NCBI GenBank assembly: GCA_011174825.1
Contig: DUEZ01000066.1
Span: 16,875 to 80,874, forward strand
Source of the DNA: Anaerolineae bacterium
GTDB taxonomy: Bacteria > Chloroflexota > Anaerolineae > Anaerolineales > E44-bin32
DNA: 64,000 nucleotides
Direction of reading: 5' to 3'
Shown here: positions 52,029 to 61,171 of the stretch, piece after piece
Position numbering within the stretch: the stretch's first letter is position 1
How the letters are laid out: every line of letters starts with the position of its first letter
Notes under the pieces: model-generated
The model's database searches: none
Told to the model about the DNA's origin: nothing
Seen by the model: the letters and a program-made list of their open reading frames with translations, nothing else
Translations under genes and position numbers: made by a program

Positions 52029-54575
52029 ATGAAAAACAAGGCATGGCGATTGACACCACTCACCGCATTGCTCATCCTATCCGTCTCAGCATGTGGTCAA
52101 CGTGCTACCGCTACAGAAACACCATCGCCTGAGCCAACGACGCAACCGACTCTCGTTCCCAGCCCCGATGGTCAATTTCCCTTCGCTGAGGTTATCAACG
52201 ACGAAGGTGGACCGGTTAGCGTCAGTGGTGAGGTCGAATATACCAACCCATTCTTCACCGCAGGTGTTGCTGAGCCAATCGTCATCCTAGAAGATCAAGC
52301 CGGGTTCGTCGATCGCGACCGGAACTTCATCTTTCCTGTTGAGTCGCAAGTGCTTGGGCAGATCACATCTGATTTTTACACCTCACCGTTTAACTATAGC
52401 CTCACCTTGCCCATGGTTCCAAAGGGCACATTGCGCGATGTAGACAACGACGGAGAAGAGGACACTGGCGTGATGATCTTCGCAGTTGCGTATTGGACCA
52501 ACACATGGGGGGACGCGTACTTGGAGAAACGAGATCAACATGGAGGTGGCTGGTCAGGAGCGTACGCGTCGACGCGCGTCAGCGATGATCGTGATAACTA
52601 CCTCGAGGTCTACGGCGGTAAATATCTTGTCTATGCCCCGGATGGGGACCAAGGATTCCCATCCGGTTTTGGAAGTGATGGTTTACTCTTCACTGAAGAT
52701 GACCCGATGGCTCAATTGCCCAACGGGTGGACGATCGTCGACTTAGATACCGATCCCTTCACCTTTGAACGCTCAAAAGAGCCCATAATCGATTTGCTCG
52801 AGCCTGAGAGCGCCGCACTGGACGACTTCTCCGATATGGGCTACACCGAGGCTTTCGAGGCCATGCTTGAGAAGATGAGCACAGAGTACGCCTTTACCGA
52901 ATATAAGAATCTCGATTGGGTTGCACTCGCCGATCAATTCAGACCCAGATTTGAGGAGGCTGATCGCAGCAACGACGCAAACTCATACCTCTTGGCTTTA
53001 CGCGACTTCTTATGGTCAATTCCAGACGGACATGTTGGAATGGACATCTCACCATTGATGAGCCAATTTCAACATGATGTTATTGGAGGACTTGGTCTCG
53101 CACTACATGAGCTGGATGACGGGCGGGTCATCGTCCATTTTCTTATGGAAGGAGGACCGGCTGACAATGCTGGGATCGAGTTCGGAGCTGAAATACTGGA
53201 GATAAACAATATACCGATCAGCGAAGCGATAAGCTTCATCGTTCCTTGGTCGTCCCCCTTCAGCACTGAACATACGAAGCGATTAGAGCAATTGCGTTAT
53301 GTGACCCGATATCCACAGGGTACGGAGGTCAATGTCAAATTTAGAAATCCAGGTGGAGAAGAAACGACGCTAATGATCACCGCCATTCCTGAATTCGAAA
53401 GTTACGATTTTTCATCACCCTTTGCTGAAACAACAGGATATGAACTCCCAGTCGAATTCGAGATTTTAGAAAGTGGCTTTGGGTACGTTAAGATCCTTGA
53501 TTTCTTCGACAATGAGTTGCTTACCATACAGCTTTGGGAACGCATGATCCAGGATCTTAACGAAAACAGGGTACCTGGGCTCATTATTGATCTCAGAACG
53601 AATACCGGGGGTTGGGGGTATTTGGCGGATCAAATGGCAGCGTACTTCTTCGACGAAGAGCTTATCGCCGGGAATTCCGCACATTATGACGACAGCACAG
53701 GTGAGTTTTACGCAGACCCTGGAGATGAGGATATCCTCTTCCCACCGCGCGAAGAATTGCGTTATCTCGGCTCAATCGTAGCCATAGTTAGCCCATCCTG
53801 CTCCAGTGCGTGTGAATTTTTCGCTTACGATCTCACCCTCGAAGATCGGGCTACGATTGTCGGTCAATATCCGACATCTGGCTTGGGGGGTGGTATTGAG
53901 GAATTCATCATGCCTGAAGACATCAATGTCAGATTTACCATTGGCAGAGCGATTGATGTGGACGGGAACATCCACATTGAAGGCAAAGGTGTTGAACCAT
54001 ATGTTCGCGTCCCGATAACCGAAGAGAATGTGCTTGCCGTGTACCGTGATGGTAGGGATGTTGTACTCGATGCGGCTATTGAAGTGGTCCGTCGTCCAAA
54101 GGGCGCTGGTATCACTCCGGAAGGTCCGCCAGAAGTTGGCACCAAAGCGGAGACCCAAGCCGCGCTTCAATCAGCGCCGCTCCTGGAAGAGTTCGCGATG
54201 GAACCCTTCGCAGAGTATCTCTATGAGCCAGCAACTGTAATGTACAACATTCCTCTCGATAGCTCTACTGAGGTATTGTGGGCCATTTGGTGGTGCGCCG
54301 CACCCGAGAAGTATGATCAGAACTGGGAGAATATCAGTTTAACCATGACGCTTGATGGAGGAAACATTCCAGTAGATCGGTTTATTGAGCTAGAAAGCCC
54401 GGTTGAAAACATGATGTGCCGATATTTTGTCGCCTCGCTATCAGATTGGCCTCTAGGTGAGCATATACTCACAACAGAGGTGATGTTCGCCATTCAACTA
54501 GACAACGGTATCGAAGCTCAGCTTTTCGCTCCCGGAATTCGGAGATACGAATATCACGTTTATGTCGGGCGTTAA
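52029..54575 (+). CDS. S41-family serine protease lipoprotein
   Basis: This 848-residue exported protein has a signal peptide with lipobox SVSAC and a Thr/Pro tether. A large N-terminal region holds a calcium-like acidic loop (DVDNDGEEDTG). A helical cap contains DGHVGMD, whose His fits tricorn-type S41 enzymes. A PDZ-like segment follows (GGLGLALHELDDG, GGPADNAGIEFGAEILEINN), then the S41 core with Ser in SPSCSSACEFFA. The Lys of C-terminal processing proteases is not seen, so a Ser/His tricorn-like mechanism is likelier. The C-terminal ~150 residues form an extra beta domain. Confidence 0.82.
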   Translation: MKNKAWRLTPLTALLILSVSACGQRATATETPSPEPTTQPTLVPSPDGQFPFAEVINDEGGPVSVSGEVEYTNPFFTAGVAEPIVILEDQAGFVDRDRNFIFPVESQVLGQITSDFYTSPFNYSLTLPMVPKGTLRDVDNDGEEDTGVMIFAVAYWTNTWGDAYLEKRDQHGGGWSGAYASTRVSDDRDNYLEVYGGKYLVYAPDGDQGFPSGFGSDGLLFTEDDPMAQLPNGWTIVDLDTDPFTFERSKEPIIDLLEPESAALDDFSDMGYTEAFEAMLEKMSTEYAFTEYKNLDWVALADQFRPRFEEADRSNDANSYLLALRDFLWSIPDGHVGMDISPLMSQFQHDVIGGLGLALHELDDGRVIVHFLMEGGPADNAGIEFGAEILEINNIPISEAISFIVPWSSPFSTEHTKRLEQLRYVTRYPQGTEVNVKFRNPGGEETTLMITAIPEFESYDFSSPFAETTGYELPVEFEILESGFGYVKILDFFDNELLTIQLWERMIQDLNENRVPGLIIDLRTNTGGWGYLADQMAAYFFDEELIAGNSAHYDDSTGEFYADPGDEDILFPPREELRYLGSIVAIVSPSCSSACEFFAYDLTLEDRATIVGQYPTSGLGGGIEEFIMPEDINVRFTIGRAIDVDGNIHIEGKGVEPYVRVPITEENVLAVYRDGRDVVLDAAIEVVRRPKGAGITPEGPPEVGTKAETQAALQSAPLLEEFAMEPFAEYLYEPATVMYNIPLDSSTEVLWAIWWCAAPEKYDQNWENISLTMTLDGGNIPVDRFIELESPVENMMCRYFVASLSDWPLGEHILTTEVMFAIQLDNGIEAQLFAPGIRRYEYHVYVGR

Positions 54576-54716
54576 GCGGAGGAACAACCGAGCGGCTGAT
54601 AATTTTTCAGTGGTTCGACAAACTCACTATTTAACCCACCATGAAGTCTTACACCAATATCTGCTCATCCGGCATACTTTGTTTCGCACGGTTCCTAACC
54701 ATCACATGCGTTCGAG

Positions 54717-56072
54717 GTGCTTTTACGGTATCCTAACCTTGTGCGATTAAGAACGTTCTCTACTCTCATACTTATCATCACTATTACGGTTGGGTGTACC
54801 TCAGAGGCGAGGCCAACTCCTACGAATACACCCATTACAACCGCGACACCCCTTCCAGGGGAAATCACAACCCCTTCACCTACCCCGCGACCAGAGATCG
54901 TTATCCAAGCCTTAGTCTTGTTTCCCGATGAAGAGCTTGGCGGTTATTATGTGATCGGTACTCTGGAGAACCAATCCCAAGGACAAATCGACTCGATCTC
55001 CATTCAAATAACAATCCTAAATACGGAGGAGGAACTTGTTTCAGAGCAAGTCATCCAACCGTTTCTAAATCGTTTAAGTCCGAAAGCGATAAGCCCCTTC
55101 AAAGCAACCTTCCCAAATGTTGGCGAAGCAGCTTCGGTCAACGCAGAGATACTCACTTACCAAACGATAGAATTTGAAGAAGTTTCGATAGAAATCGATG
55201 ATCTTCAAACCATCTCAACCAACGATGGGGGAATGGCTATCCTTGGTTTGGTAGAAAATCCAAATGCAAAAGCTATTGTGATTGATGCCTTTGGACTTCT
55301 CGCGGTCGATCCTCAAGGTGATCCGATCGACCTCTTCCCATACACCGCCGGCCTTTCATGGTTAGGCCCTGGTGAGCGAGCTCCCTTTCTGGCCCTCTCC
55401 TCTCAAGATCCGGGGGAGGTTGACCTCGTCCCCTATTACAACGCGACTCTCACTCGAGGCAGTCGATCTGCGCCACTAACCATCTCAACACCTCCCAAAG
55501 TCTTGATCACTGAACAAGGATCCCCCATGATTCTCGGGACGATAACCAATACACATAATCGTCCTTACGACATGTCCTTCCTGATTATCTTGCGGATTGA
55601 GGATGAGATCTTGACGATCACTTCTATCAAGCCTTTGTTGCCGCTAAGACCGGGGGAAAGCCGACCGTTCGCCATCACGGAATTTCCTGGCCTGACAGCT
55701 CAATTAGAAAAATATGGGTCATGGGTAGGTGAGCTGACAGCGGAGATCCTGGTTGACCCCTACGCATCACGACCTTCCACTCGAAGCCTTGTCCAGTTAG
55801 ATGTACAAATCACCCAATTTGAACCCATTGGCAGTTCACTTTTTATTAAAGGTGAGATGTTCAACCCCAAAGAGACGGGGGTCGAATCCGCCACAGTCCT
55901 AGCTGCAGTCCGTTCAACTGCGGGTGAATTGCTCACAGCAGGATGGACTTACCTCCTAGAGATCCTGCCTGGAAACGGCTCTCGTGAATTTGTGCTCCAC
56001 CTCAGTCTTCCAGAAGGTGCCGACCCTGCAATGACCGAGTACGACGTGCAAGCGTTCGGTCTTTTACCTTAA
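54717..56072 (+). CDS. Hypothetical lipoprotein with repeated beta domains
   Basis: This 451-residue protein has a signal peptide and lipobox-like TVGC followed by a Thr/Pro tether. The mature part contains several immunoglobulin-like segments (GGYYVIGTLENQSQGQIDS, MILGTITNTHNRPYDMSFLI, SLFIKGEMFNPKETGVESAT) resembling FxLYD-type domains of bacterial surface proteins. Function unknown. The start is GTG at 54717, or possibly GTG at 54741, which gives a more typical signal; neither has a strong ribosome site. Confidence 0.7.
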   Translation: MLLRYPNLVRLRTFSTLILIITITVGCTSEARPTPTNTPITTATPLPGEITTPSPTPRPEIVIQALVLFPDEELGGYYVIGTLENQSQGQIDSISIQITILNTEEELVSEQVIQPFLNRLSPKAISPFKATFPNVGEAASVNAEILTYQTIEFEEVSIEIDDLQTISTNDGGMAILGLVENPNAKAIVIDAFGLLAVDPQGDPIDLFPYTAGLSWLGPGERAPFLALSSQDPGEVDLVPYYNATLTRGSRSAPLTISTPPKVLITEQGSPMILGTITNTHNRPYDMSFLIILRIEDEILTITSIKPLLPLRPGESRPFAITEFPGLTAQLEKYGSWVGELTAEILVDPYASRPSTRSLVQLDVQITQFEPIGSSLFIKGEMFNPKETGVESATVLAAVRSTAGELLTAGWTYLLEILPGNGSREFVLHLSLPEGADPAMTEYDVQAFGLLP

Positions 56073-56191
56073 TAGCATCTCGCTTGAGGCAGATCCCATT
56101 TCGTAAATATGGCGACAAGTTTAGGGCGGCAGATCTCTTTACCTCTCGATTCCCGGTCAATTTCGCTGATTCCTAAAGGTTTAAGGGTAAA

Positions 56192-56317
56192 ATGGTCGAA
56201 CTAGGTAAGCTAACATCGGCAGTTGCGGCGACCATGCGGTTGGGAATGGAAGCCCAGTCTACGATTGAAAAGGTGGTATCCTTCGGCCCTCCCGGCAACC
56301 AACCGCAACAATGCTGA
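56192..56317 (+). CDS. Possible 41-residue peptide upstream of pdhA
   Basis: A short frame (MVELGKLTSAVAATMRLGME... ending at TGA 56315-56317) ends 36 bases before the pdhA start. It reads like amphipathic helix followed by a Gly/Pro-rich tail. No family is recognised and the ribosome site is weak (AAGGG is too close). It may be a leader peptide or chance. The rest of 56073-56353 shows nothing. Confidence 0.25.
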   Translation: MVELGKLTSAVAATMRLGMEAQSTIEKVVSFGPPGNQPQQC

Positions 56318-56353
56318 GAGATTTCTAGATATCCATCTGTAGAAGGAGTGGTG

Positions 56354-57316
56354 ATGGACAAGGGTGAGATGTTGCCCCTCTACCATGAGATGGTCTTAAT
56401 AAGACGTCTGGAAGAGAAAGCTGCTGAGCTCTACCAGCAAGGAAAGATTGGCGGCTTCCTCCACCTGTATATTGGTCAGGAAGCTGTTGGAAGCGGAGTG
56501 ATCTCATGCCGTCGACCCGAGGATCGGGTGATTACTGCATATCGTGACCATGGAATTGCGATCTCATGTGGTATGTCTCCAAATATCGTAATGGCTGAAT
56601 TGCTTGGGAAAATCACAGGTTGCTCAAAAGGTAAGGGCGGCTCAATGCACCTGGCGGATGTCAATCTCAACTTCTGGGGTGGACATGCGATCGTTGGAGC
56701 CCATCTACCTCTAGCTGTGGGCATGGCTCTTGCGGATAAATACCGAGGCTCTGAAGCCGTTACAATATGCCTCTTCGGCGACGGAGCTACGAACATCGGT
56801 TATTTTCACGAATCACTAAACTTATCGATGGTCTGGGATTTACCAGTTCTATGGATTTGTGAAAACAACCAGTATGGGATGGGAACCGCTGTCGAACGAG
56901 CTTCGGCAGTAAGTGAAATCCGCAAAAAAGCAGAGGGATACGGTATGCCGAACGCTCGCGTAGATGGAATGGACATCCTCCAGGTGCGTGCGGCAACCGA
57001 AGATGCTTTGAAACATGTACGCAAGGACGGTCCTTATCTGCTTGAGGTTGTTGCTTATCGATTTCTTGGCCACTCGATGGGAGATCCCGAGCGATACCGT
57101 GAAACCGACGAGGTGCAGAGGTGGAAGGACGACGATCCGATTGGTATCTTTCGCAAACACCTTCTCGAAAATGGGCTTTATGACCAGGCGTCGCTTGATG
57201 CGGAGGATCAGAAAGTTGAGCAGGAAATTTTGCAGGCGGTGGATTTCGCAGAGCAGAGCCCCGAACCTGAGCCGGATGCTTTGTTTGAAGACATATACGT
57301 TGAAGAACTACCATGA
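56354..57316 (+). CDS. pdhA: Pyruvate/2-oxoacid dehydrogenase E1 alpha subunit
   Basis: This 320-residue subunit decarboxylates pyruvate (or another 2-oxo acid) with thiamine diphosphate. The TPP motif is GDGATNIGYFHESLNLS ending in NNQYGMGT, and YRDHG and GCSKGKGGSMH are conserved active-site segments. AAGGAG five bases before the ATG at 56354 decides the start over an in-frame GTG two codons earlier. It is the first gene of pdhABC. A MITE-like palindrome separates it from pdhB. Confidence 0.93.
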   Translation: MDKGEMLPLYHEMVLIRRLEEKAAELYQQGKIGGFLHLYIGQEAVGSGVISCRRPEDRVITAYRDHGIAISCGMSPNIVMAELLGKITGCSKGKGGSMHLADVNLNFWGGHAIVGAHLPLAVGMALADKYRGSEAVTICLFGDGATNIGYFHESLNLSMVWDLPVLWICENNQYGMGTAVERASAVSEIRKKAEGYGMPNARVDGMDILQVRAATEDALKHVRKDGPYLLEVVAYRFLGHSMGDPERYRETDEVQRWKDDDPIGIFRKHLLENGLYDQASLDAEDQKVEQEILQAVDFAEQSPEPEPDALFEDIYVEELP

Positions 57317-57326
57317 AAGAAACCCA

Positions 57327-57419
57327 TAGCTAGAAAACGAACGCTATAGGTGGGGGTGGGGGCTGCCCCCCCACCCCCACCTATACCCACTTCGATCTTT
57401 GATCGGAGCTTTTTTGAGT
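57327..57419. repeat. Long G/C palindrome, diverged family A copy 4, inside the pdh operon
   Basis: TATAGGTGGGGGTGGGGG (57345-57362) and its complement (57366-57385, with one or two extra C) form a near-perfect stem with loop CTG. The flanks GCTAGAAAACGAAC and GGAGCTTTTTTGAGTG are weak versions of the family A ends. It lies between pdhA and pdhB. Confidence 0.6.
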
Positions 57420-57446
57420 GAATACATTGAAGGAGTTGGCTAAACC

Positions 57447-58418
57447 ATGACCGTGATGACGATGCGTCAAGCAATTTCCCAGGCTCTGTGGGAGGAGATG
57501 GAGCGGGACGAACGAGTCTTCATCATGGGCGAAGAGGTCGGCCTTTGGGGTGGAACATATGCTGTCACCAAGGGTTTCTACGATCACTTCGGACCAGAGC
57601 GTGTCCGTGATACGCCCATCGCCGAGGGCGTGATCGTCGGCGCAGCAAACGGCGCAGCCATGGCGGGACTCCGCCCAGTAGCAGAGTTGATGACGATTAA
57701 CTTCGCCTTCCTGGCAATGGACCAAATCGTGAACCACAGCGCGAAATTGCGGAGTATGTTTGGCGGACAGTTCACGATTCCAGTGGTCATCAGGGCTGTA
57801 GGAGGCGGTGGAAGGCAATTAGGCGCCACACACTCCCAGACCCCTGACGTTGTGTTTGCCCACTTCCCTGGACTGAAGGTCGTGGCCCCTGGGACGCCAT
57901 CCGACGCCAAAGGGTTGTTGAAAGCCGCCATCCGTACGGATGATCCAGTTATGTTTATCGAGCACGCAACGCTCTACCAAACGCGTGGTGAGGTCCCGGA
58001 TGGTGAGTACCTCGAGCCGATCGGCGTCTCAAAAGTGCAACGCCAGGGGGACGACGTCACCATCGTCACCTATTCAAAGATGCTGCAGGTTTCTTTGCAG
58101 GCGGCCGATCAACTCGCACAGGATGGTGTCGAGGTTGAAATTGTCGACTTACGTTCACTCCGACCTCTGGATATGGAACCGGTAATGGCATCCTTTCGCA
58201 GAACCAACCGTTGTGTGATCGTGGAAGAAGGTTGGTCCTCTTATGGCGTCGGCGCTGAAGTCGCTGCCCGTCTTTACGAAGATGCCTTCGATTATGCTGA
58301 TGCCCCTATCCGACGAGTTGCTCAGAAGGAGGTCCCTCTTCCATACAATCGTGAGTTAGAACAACTCGCACTCCCCCAAGTAGATGACGTGGTCAGCGCG
58401 GTGAAAGAGGTGCTCTGA
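57447..58418 (+). CDS. pdhB: Pyruvate/2-oxoacid dehydrogenase E1 beta subunit
   Basis: This 323-residue E1 beta subunit pairs with the product of the upstream gene. Signatures: VFIMGEEVGLWGGTYAVTKG, RVRDTPIAEGVIVGAANGAA, MFGGQFTIPVVIRAVGGGGR, and the C-terminal VEIVDLRSLRPLD. AAGGAG precedes the ATG at a slightly long spacing. Its last base overlaps the first base of the E2 gene (TGATG). Confidence 0.93.
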   Translation: MTVMTMRQAISQALWEEMERDERVFIMGEEVGLWGGTYAVTKGFYDHFGPERVRDTPIAEGVIVGAANGAAMAGLRPVAELMTINFAFLAMDQIVNHSAKLRSMFGGQFTIPVVIRAVGGGGRQLGATHSQTPDVVFAHFPGLKVVAPGTPSDAKGLLKAAIRTDDPVMFIEHATLYQTRGEVPDGEYLEPIGVSKVQRQGDDVTIVTYSKMLQVSLQAADQLAQDGVEVEIVDLRSLRPLDMEPVMASFRRTNRCVIVEEGWSSYGVGAEVAARLYEDAFDYADAPIRRVAQKEVPLPYNRELEQLALPQVDDVVSAVKEVL

Positions 58419-59686
58419 TGGCTGAAGTCATTACCATGCCCAAGCTCGGATTCGATATGGCTGAAGGCATACTCGTTCGCTGGGTCAAAGCTGAAGATGA
58501 ACAAGTGAACAAAGGCGAGGTCTTGGCTGAAATCGAAACTGACAAGGCCACCGTTGAGGTCGAGTCCATCATAAGCGGGGTGGTGAGGAAACATGTCATC
58601 GATGAGGGTACGGCGGCTCCTGTTGGTGCTCCGATTGCTGTTATTGGAACAACTGAGGAGGAGATTGATTTCGAAGCCATCCTAGGTGAGGTCAGAGAAC
58701 TCGAGCCAGTTCCTGAAATGCAAAAACCAATACCCGAACCTGCTCCGGCAATAACCGAGCCAACCACACCAGAACCTGAGATCGCTCTTGAGGGGCGTTT
58801 ACCTGGCGGCTTTCGAGCATCACCCGTCGCTCGCCGGTTAGCAGCCGAGCATGGTCTTGATTTAAACGCAATATCTGGAACGGGGCCTGGCGGCAGAATT
58901 GTTAAACAAGACGTTGAGTCCTTCCTGCGAGAACCGGACATCCGCCTTGTTAAAGCCGCACCCTACCTTCCCCCAAGCGAGCGTCGAGAAACCGAACGGA
59001 TCCAGATGAGCAAACTGCGAGGCATCATCGGTCGACGCATGACCGCTGCCAAGCAGCAAGTTCCCCACTTTTACGTAACCATCGATATTGACGCAGCGCC
59101 CATGATGGCTTTAAGAACTGAATTAAATGCCATGCTACCTGAGGACGAAAAGATCTCGGTAAACGATTTCATTGTTAAAGGCGCCGCCTTAACACTGCGT
59201 GAATTCCCTAACCTCAACGCCTCCTTGGATGGTGACGAGATCATTCACCATGGAGAGATTAATATCGGTGTAGCTGTTGCCGTCGAAGATGGCTTGTTGA
59301 CTATCGTGGTTCGAGATGCTGACCTAAAACCATTGCGAATCATCTCCAGTGAGACTCGTCAGATGGTCGCCAGAGCGCGCGATGGTCGGGTCCGACCTGA
59401 AGATATCGAAGGATCCACATTCACGGTGTCGAATATGGGAATGTTCGATGTCGACCATTTCATCGCTATCATCAACCCGCCTGAAGCCGCTATCCTTGCC
59501 GCCGGGAGTGTGCAGAACGTACCAGTAGTTCATGAGGGGAAGGTCATTCCCGGTCAAAGGATGAAGTGCACCTTGTCAGCAGATCACCGCATTACCGATG
59601 GAGCTGAGGCCGCACGATGGCTCCAAGTGTTTAAGAACTATATCGAACGACCACTCCATTTGTTGCTCCCATCTCTCTTGGAATAA
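58418..59686 (+). CDS. pdhC: Dihydrolipoamide acyltransferase E2
   Basis: This 422-residue E2 has one N-terminal lipoyl domain with the lipoylated Lys43 (EIETDKATVEVES), an Ala/Pro/Glu hinge (about 95-125), a peripheral subunit-binding domain (RASPVARRLAAEHGLDLNAI), and the acetyltransferase core ending in SADHRITDGAEAARWL with catalytic His and Asp. It forms the core of the 2-oxoacid dehydrogenase complex. The E3 gene is not in the window. Lipoylation may depend on the ligase at 18342. Confidence 0.93.
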   Translation: MAEVITMPKLGFDMAEGILVRWVKAEDEQVNKGEVLAEIETDKATVEVESIISGVVRKHVIDEGTAAPVGAPIAVIGTTEEEIDFEAILGEVRELEPVPEMQKPIPEPAPAITEPTTPEPEIALEGRLPGGFRASPVARRLAAEHGLDLNAISGTGPGGRIVKQDVESFLREPDIRLVKAAPYLPPSERRETERIQMSKLRGIIGRRMTAAKQQVPHFYVTIDIDAAPMMALRTELNAMLPEDEKISVNDFIVKGAALTLREFPNLNASLDGDEIIHHGEINIGVAVAVEDGLLTIVVRDADLKPLRIISSETRQMVARARDGRVRPEDIEGSTFTVSNMGMFDVDHFIAIINPPEAAILAAGSVQNVPVVHEGKVIPGQRMKCTLSADHRITDGAEAARWLQVFKNYIERPLHLLLPSLLE

Positions 59687-60086
59687 ACAAGCCATACATG
59701 ACTCCACGGAAAAATAACGAGCTCGAGGAGTAGGGAGCGGTAAAGACAAGGAGTGGAATAGAGCCGGACCCCACAGGTGTCCTCTCTCCTCTATAGTCGT
59801 CGTGATCCCAGTAGAACCATTACCAATTTCCGAACTCGTGACTCCGAGATCTCCACCCTTCTTTGCAGCGTCTATCCCTTCCCAGGATCGATACGACCTC
59901 ATCTCTTATCCCTGATGTGTAATGCGCAACGTTGCTTGAATAAAAATACATCCGGGCGATTCTTCCGACATAAATCGTAAGTCCTGATGTAAGCACTTTT
60001 CAGAGACTTATAGGACATAGCGAGGATTGTCAGATCAGACAAAGGAGGGTTACAATACCAAACCCGTACCCCGTCGGAGAGACGTG
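59687..60086. other. Intergenic region with a decayed family A half-element
   Basis: CCACGGAAAAATAACGAGCT followed by CGAGGAGTAGGGAGCGG at about 59704-59740 matches the left half of family A; no right half follows. Nothing else was recognised before the response regulator. Confidence 0.4.
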
Positions 60087-60482
60087 ATGACCGATGCGTT
60101 GCGCATCTTAGTGGTTGACGATGAACCTGATACATTAGGATTGATCAAATTGACCCTGCAGACTGCAGGGTATCAGGTTCAGACGGCGACCGGCGGACGA
60201 CAAGGCCTTCGATTGGTTCGAGAAGAACCCTTCGATGTGGTCATCTTAGACATCATGATGCCGGATGTCTCGGGATTTGATGTGATGCGTGAATTAAACA
60301 CTGATCCGACCCCTCCACCACCAGTTATATTCCTCACCGCAAGGAGTGGCGAGGAGGATCAGGAAACTGGGATGAGTCTCGGCGTATCTAATTATCTGCT
60401 AAAGCCGATCACCCGCGGCAGTCTCCTGGACGCCATAAATCAAGCATTGGGAACAACCCCTGAGCCCGATGCATCCCCATGA
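60087..60482 (+). CDS. Single-domain response regulator
   Basis: This 131-residue receiver has acidic pocket VVDDEPD, phospho-acceptor Asp55 (VVILDIMMPD), Thr in FLTARSG and Lys in YLLKPI. The ATG at 60087 follows GGAGAG; an upstream in-frame ATG would add 20 unconserved residues. There is no output domain. The 3' end overlaps the next gene by 14 bases, so its partner may be that protein. Confidence 0.88.
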   Translation: MTDALRILVVDDEPDTLGLIKLTLQTAGYQVQTATGGRQGLRLVREEPFDVVILDIMMPDVSGFDVMRELNTDPTPPPPVIFLTARSGEEDQETGMSLGVSNYLLKPITRGSLLDAINQALGTTPEPDASP

Positions 60483-61050
60483 ATACAATCTAAACCTGGC
60501 CGGTTTCATGCTCGAGGAGATCGAGGACTATATCCTTTCCCCGGAGGTGTTTTGGCCATTATCGAAACGATCACCAACCGGTTCGCCATTACCGCGCTTA
60601 ACGCTTGGAGGTTTAATCCTGACTTTGAATGAACTAAAAGCTCAGGAAAGGGACATGTCCCCCTCCCAAAGGGCTGACCACGATAAACTATTGCTTCAAA
60701 TGGAAAGAGTGCGAGTGAAATGGGCTGTGGGTTTAGAGCGCAAGGCCGCTCAAGAATTGCGCAGCAGGCTCAACTTGTGGCGTGCCTACCTGAATGATAT
60801 CCAGGAGCGAGTTGACACAGCAGAAAACTATCCCTACGAGGTCCGTAATCGTGTAATGTTCGAACACCTCGCAGACCTTTCCATTCGACAACCGGAGATA
60901 CAACCCCTGGTGGGTGAAATGCGAAGCCTGGATACTCGCTTGATGTCCATCTTCGTTGTAGGAGCTTTTGTGTGGGATGTACGATTAGAAGATATCTACC
61001 CCCAGAGCGCTTTCTGGTATCTCTATGGTTTACCTCGCCCACCTAATTAA
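60469..61050 (+). CDS. Hypothetical protein coupled to the response regulator
   Basis: This 193-residue, mainly helical protein has no recognised domain. It contains a long charged helix (ELKAQERDMSPSQRADHDKL, KWAVGLERKAAQELRSRLNL) and an aromatic C-terminus (VWDVRLEDIYPQSAFWYLYG). The start overlaps the receiver gene, which implies translational coupling and a shared function, possibly as output partner. No membrane segments. Confidence 0.72.
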   Translation: MHPHEYNLNLAGFMLEEIEDYILSPEVFWPLSKRSPTGSPLPRLTLGGLILTLNELKAQERDMSPSQRADHDKLLLQMERVRVKWAVGLERKAAQELRSRLNLWRAYLNDIQERVDTAENYPYEVRNRVMFEHLADLSIRQPEIQPLVGEMRSLDTRLMSIFVVGAFVWDVRLEDIYPQSAFWYLYGLPRPPN

Positions 61051-61171
61051 AAACTGCGCGCCCCAGTTCTCACCAGGGCGCCTCAGGTTTTTGTGAGATT
61101 AAAGCTTGAACCCTCTTCATCCCACGAAATGGCTCGTATGGAACCCTCAATCCGTGGCACCGATTTAGTTC

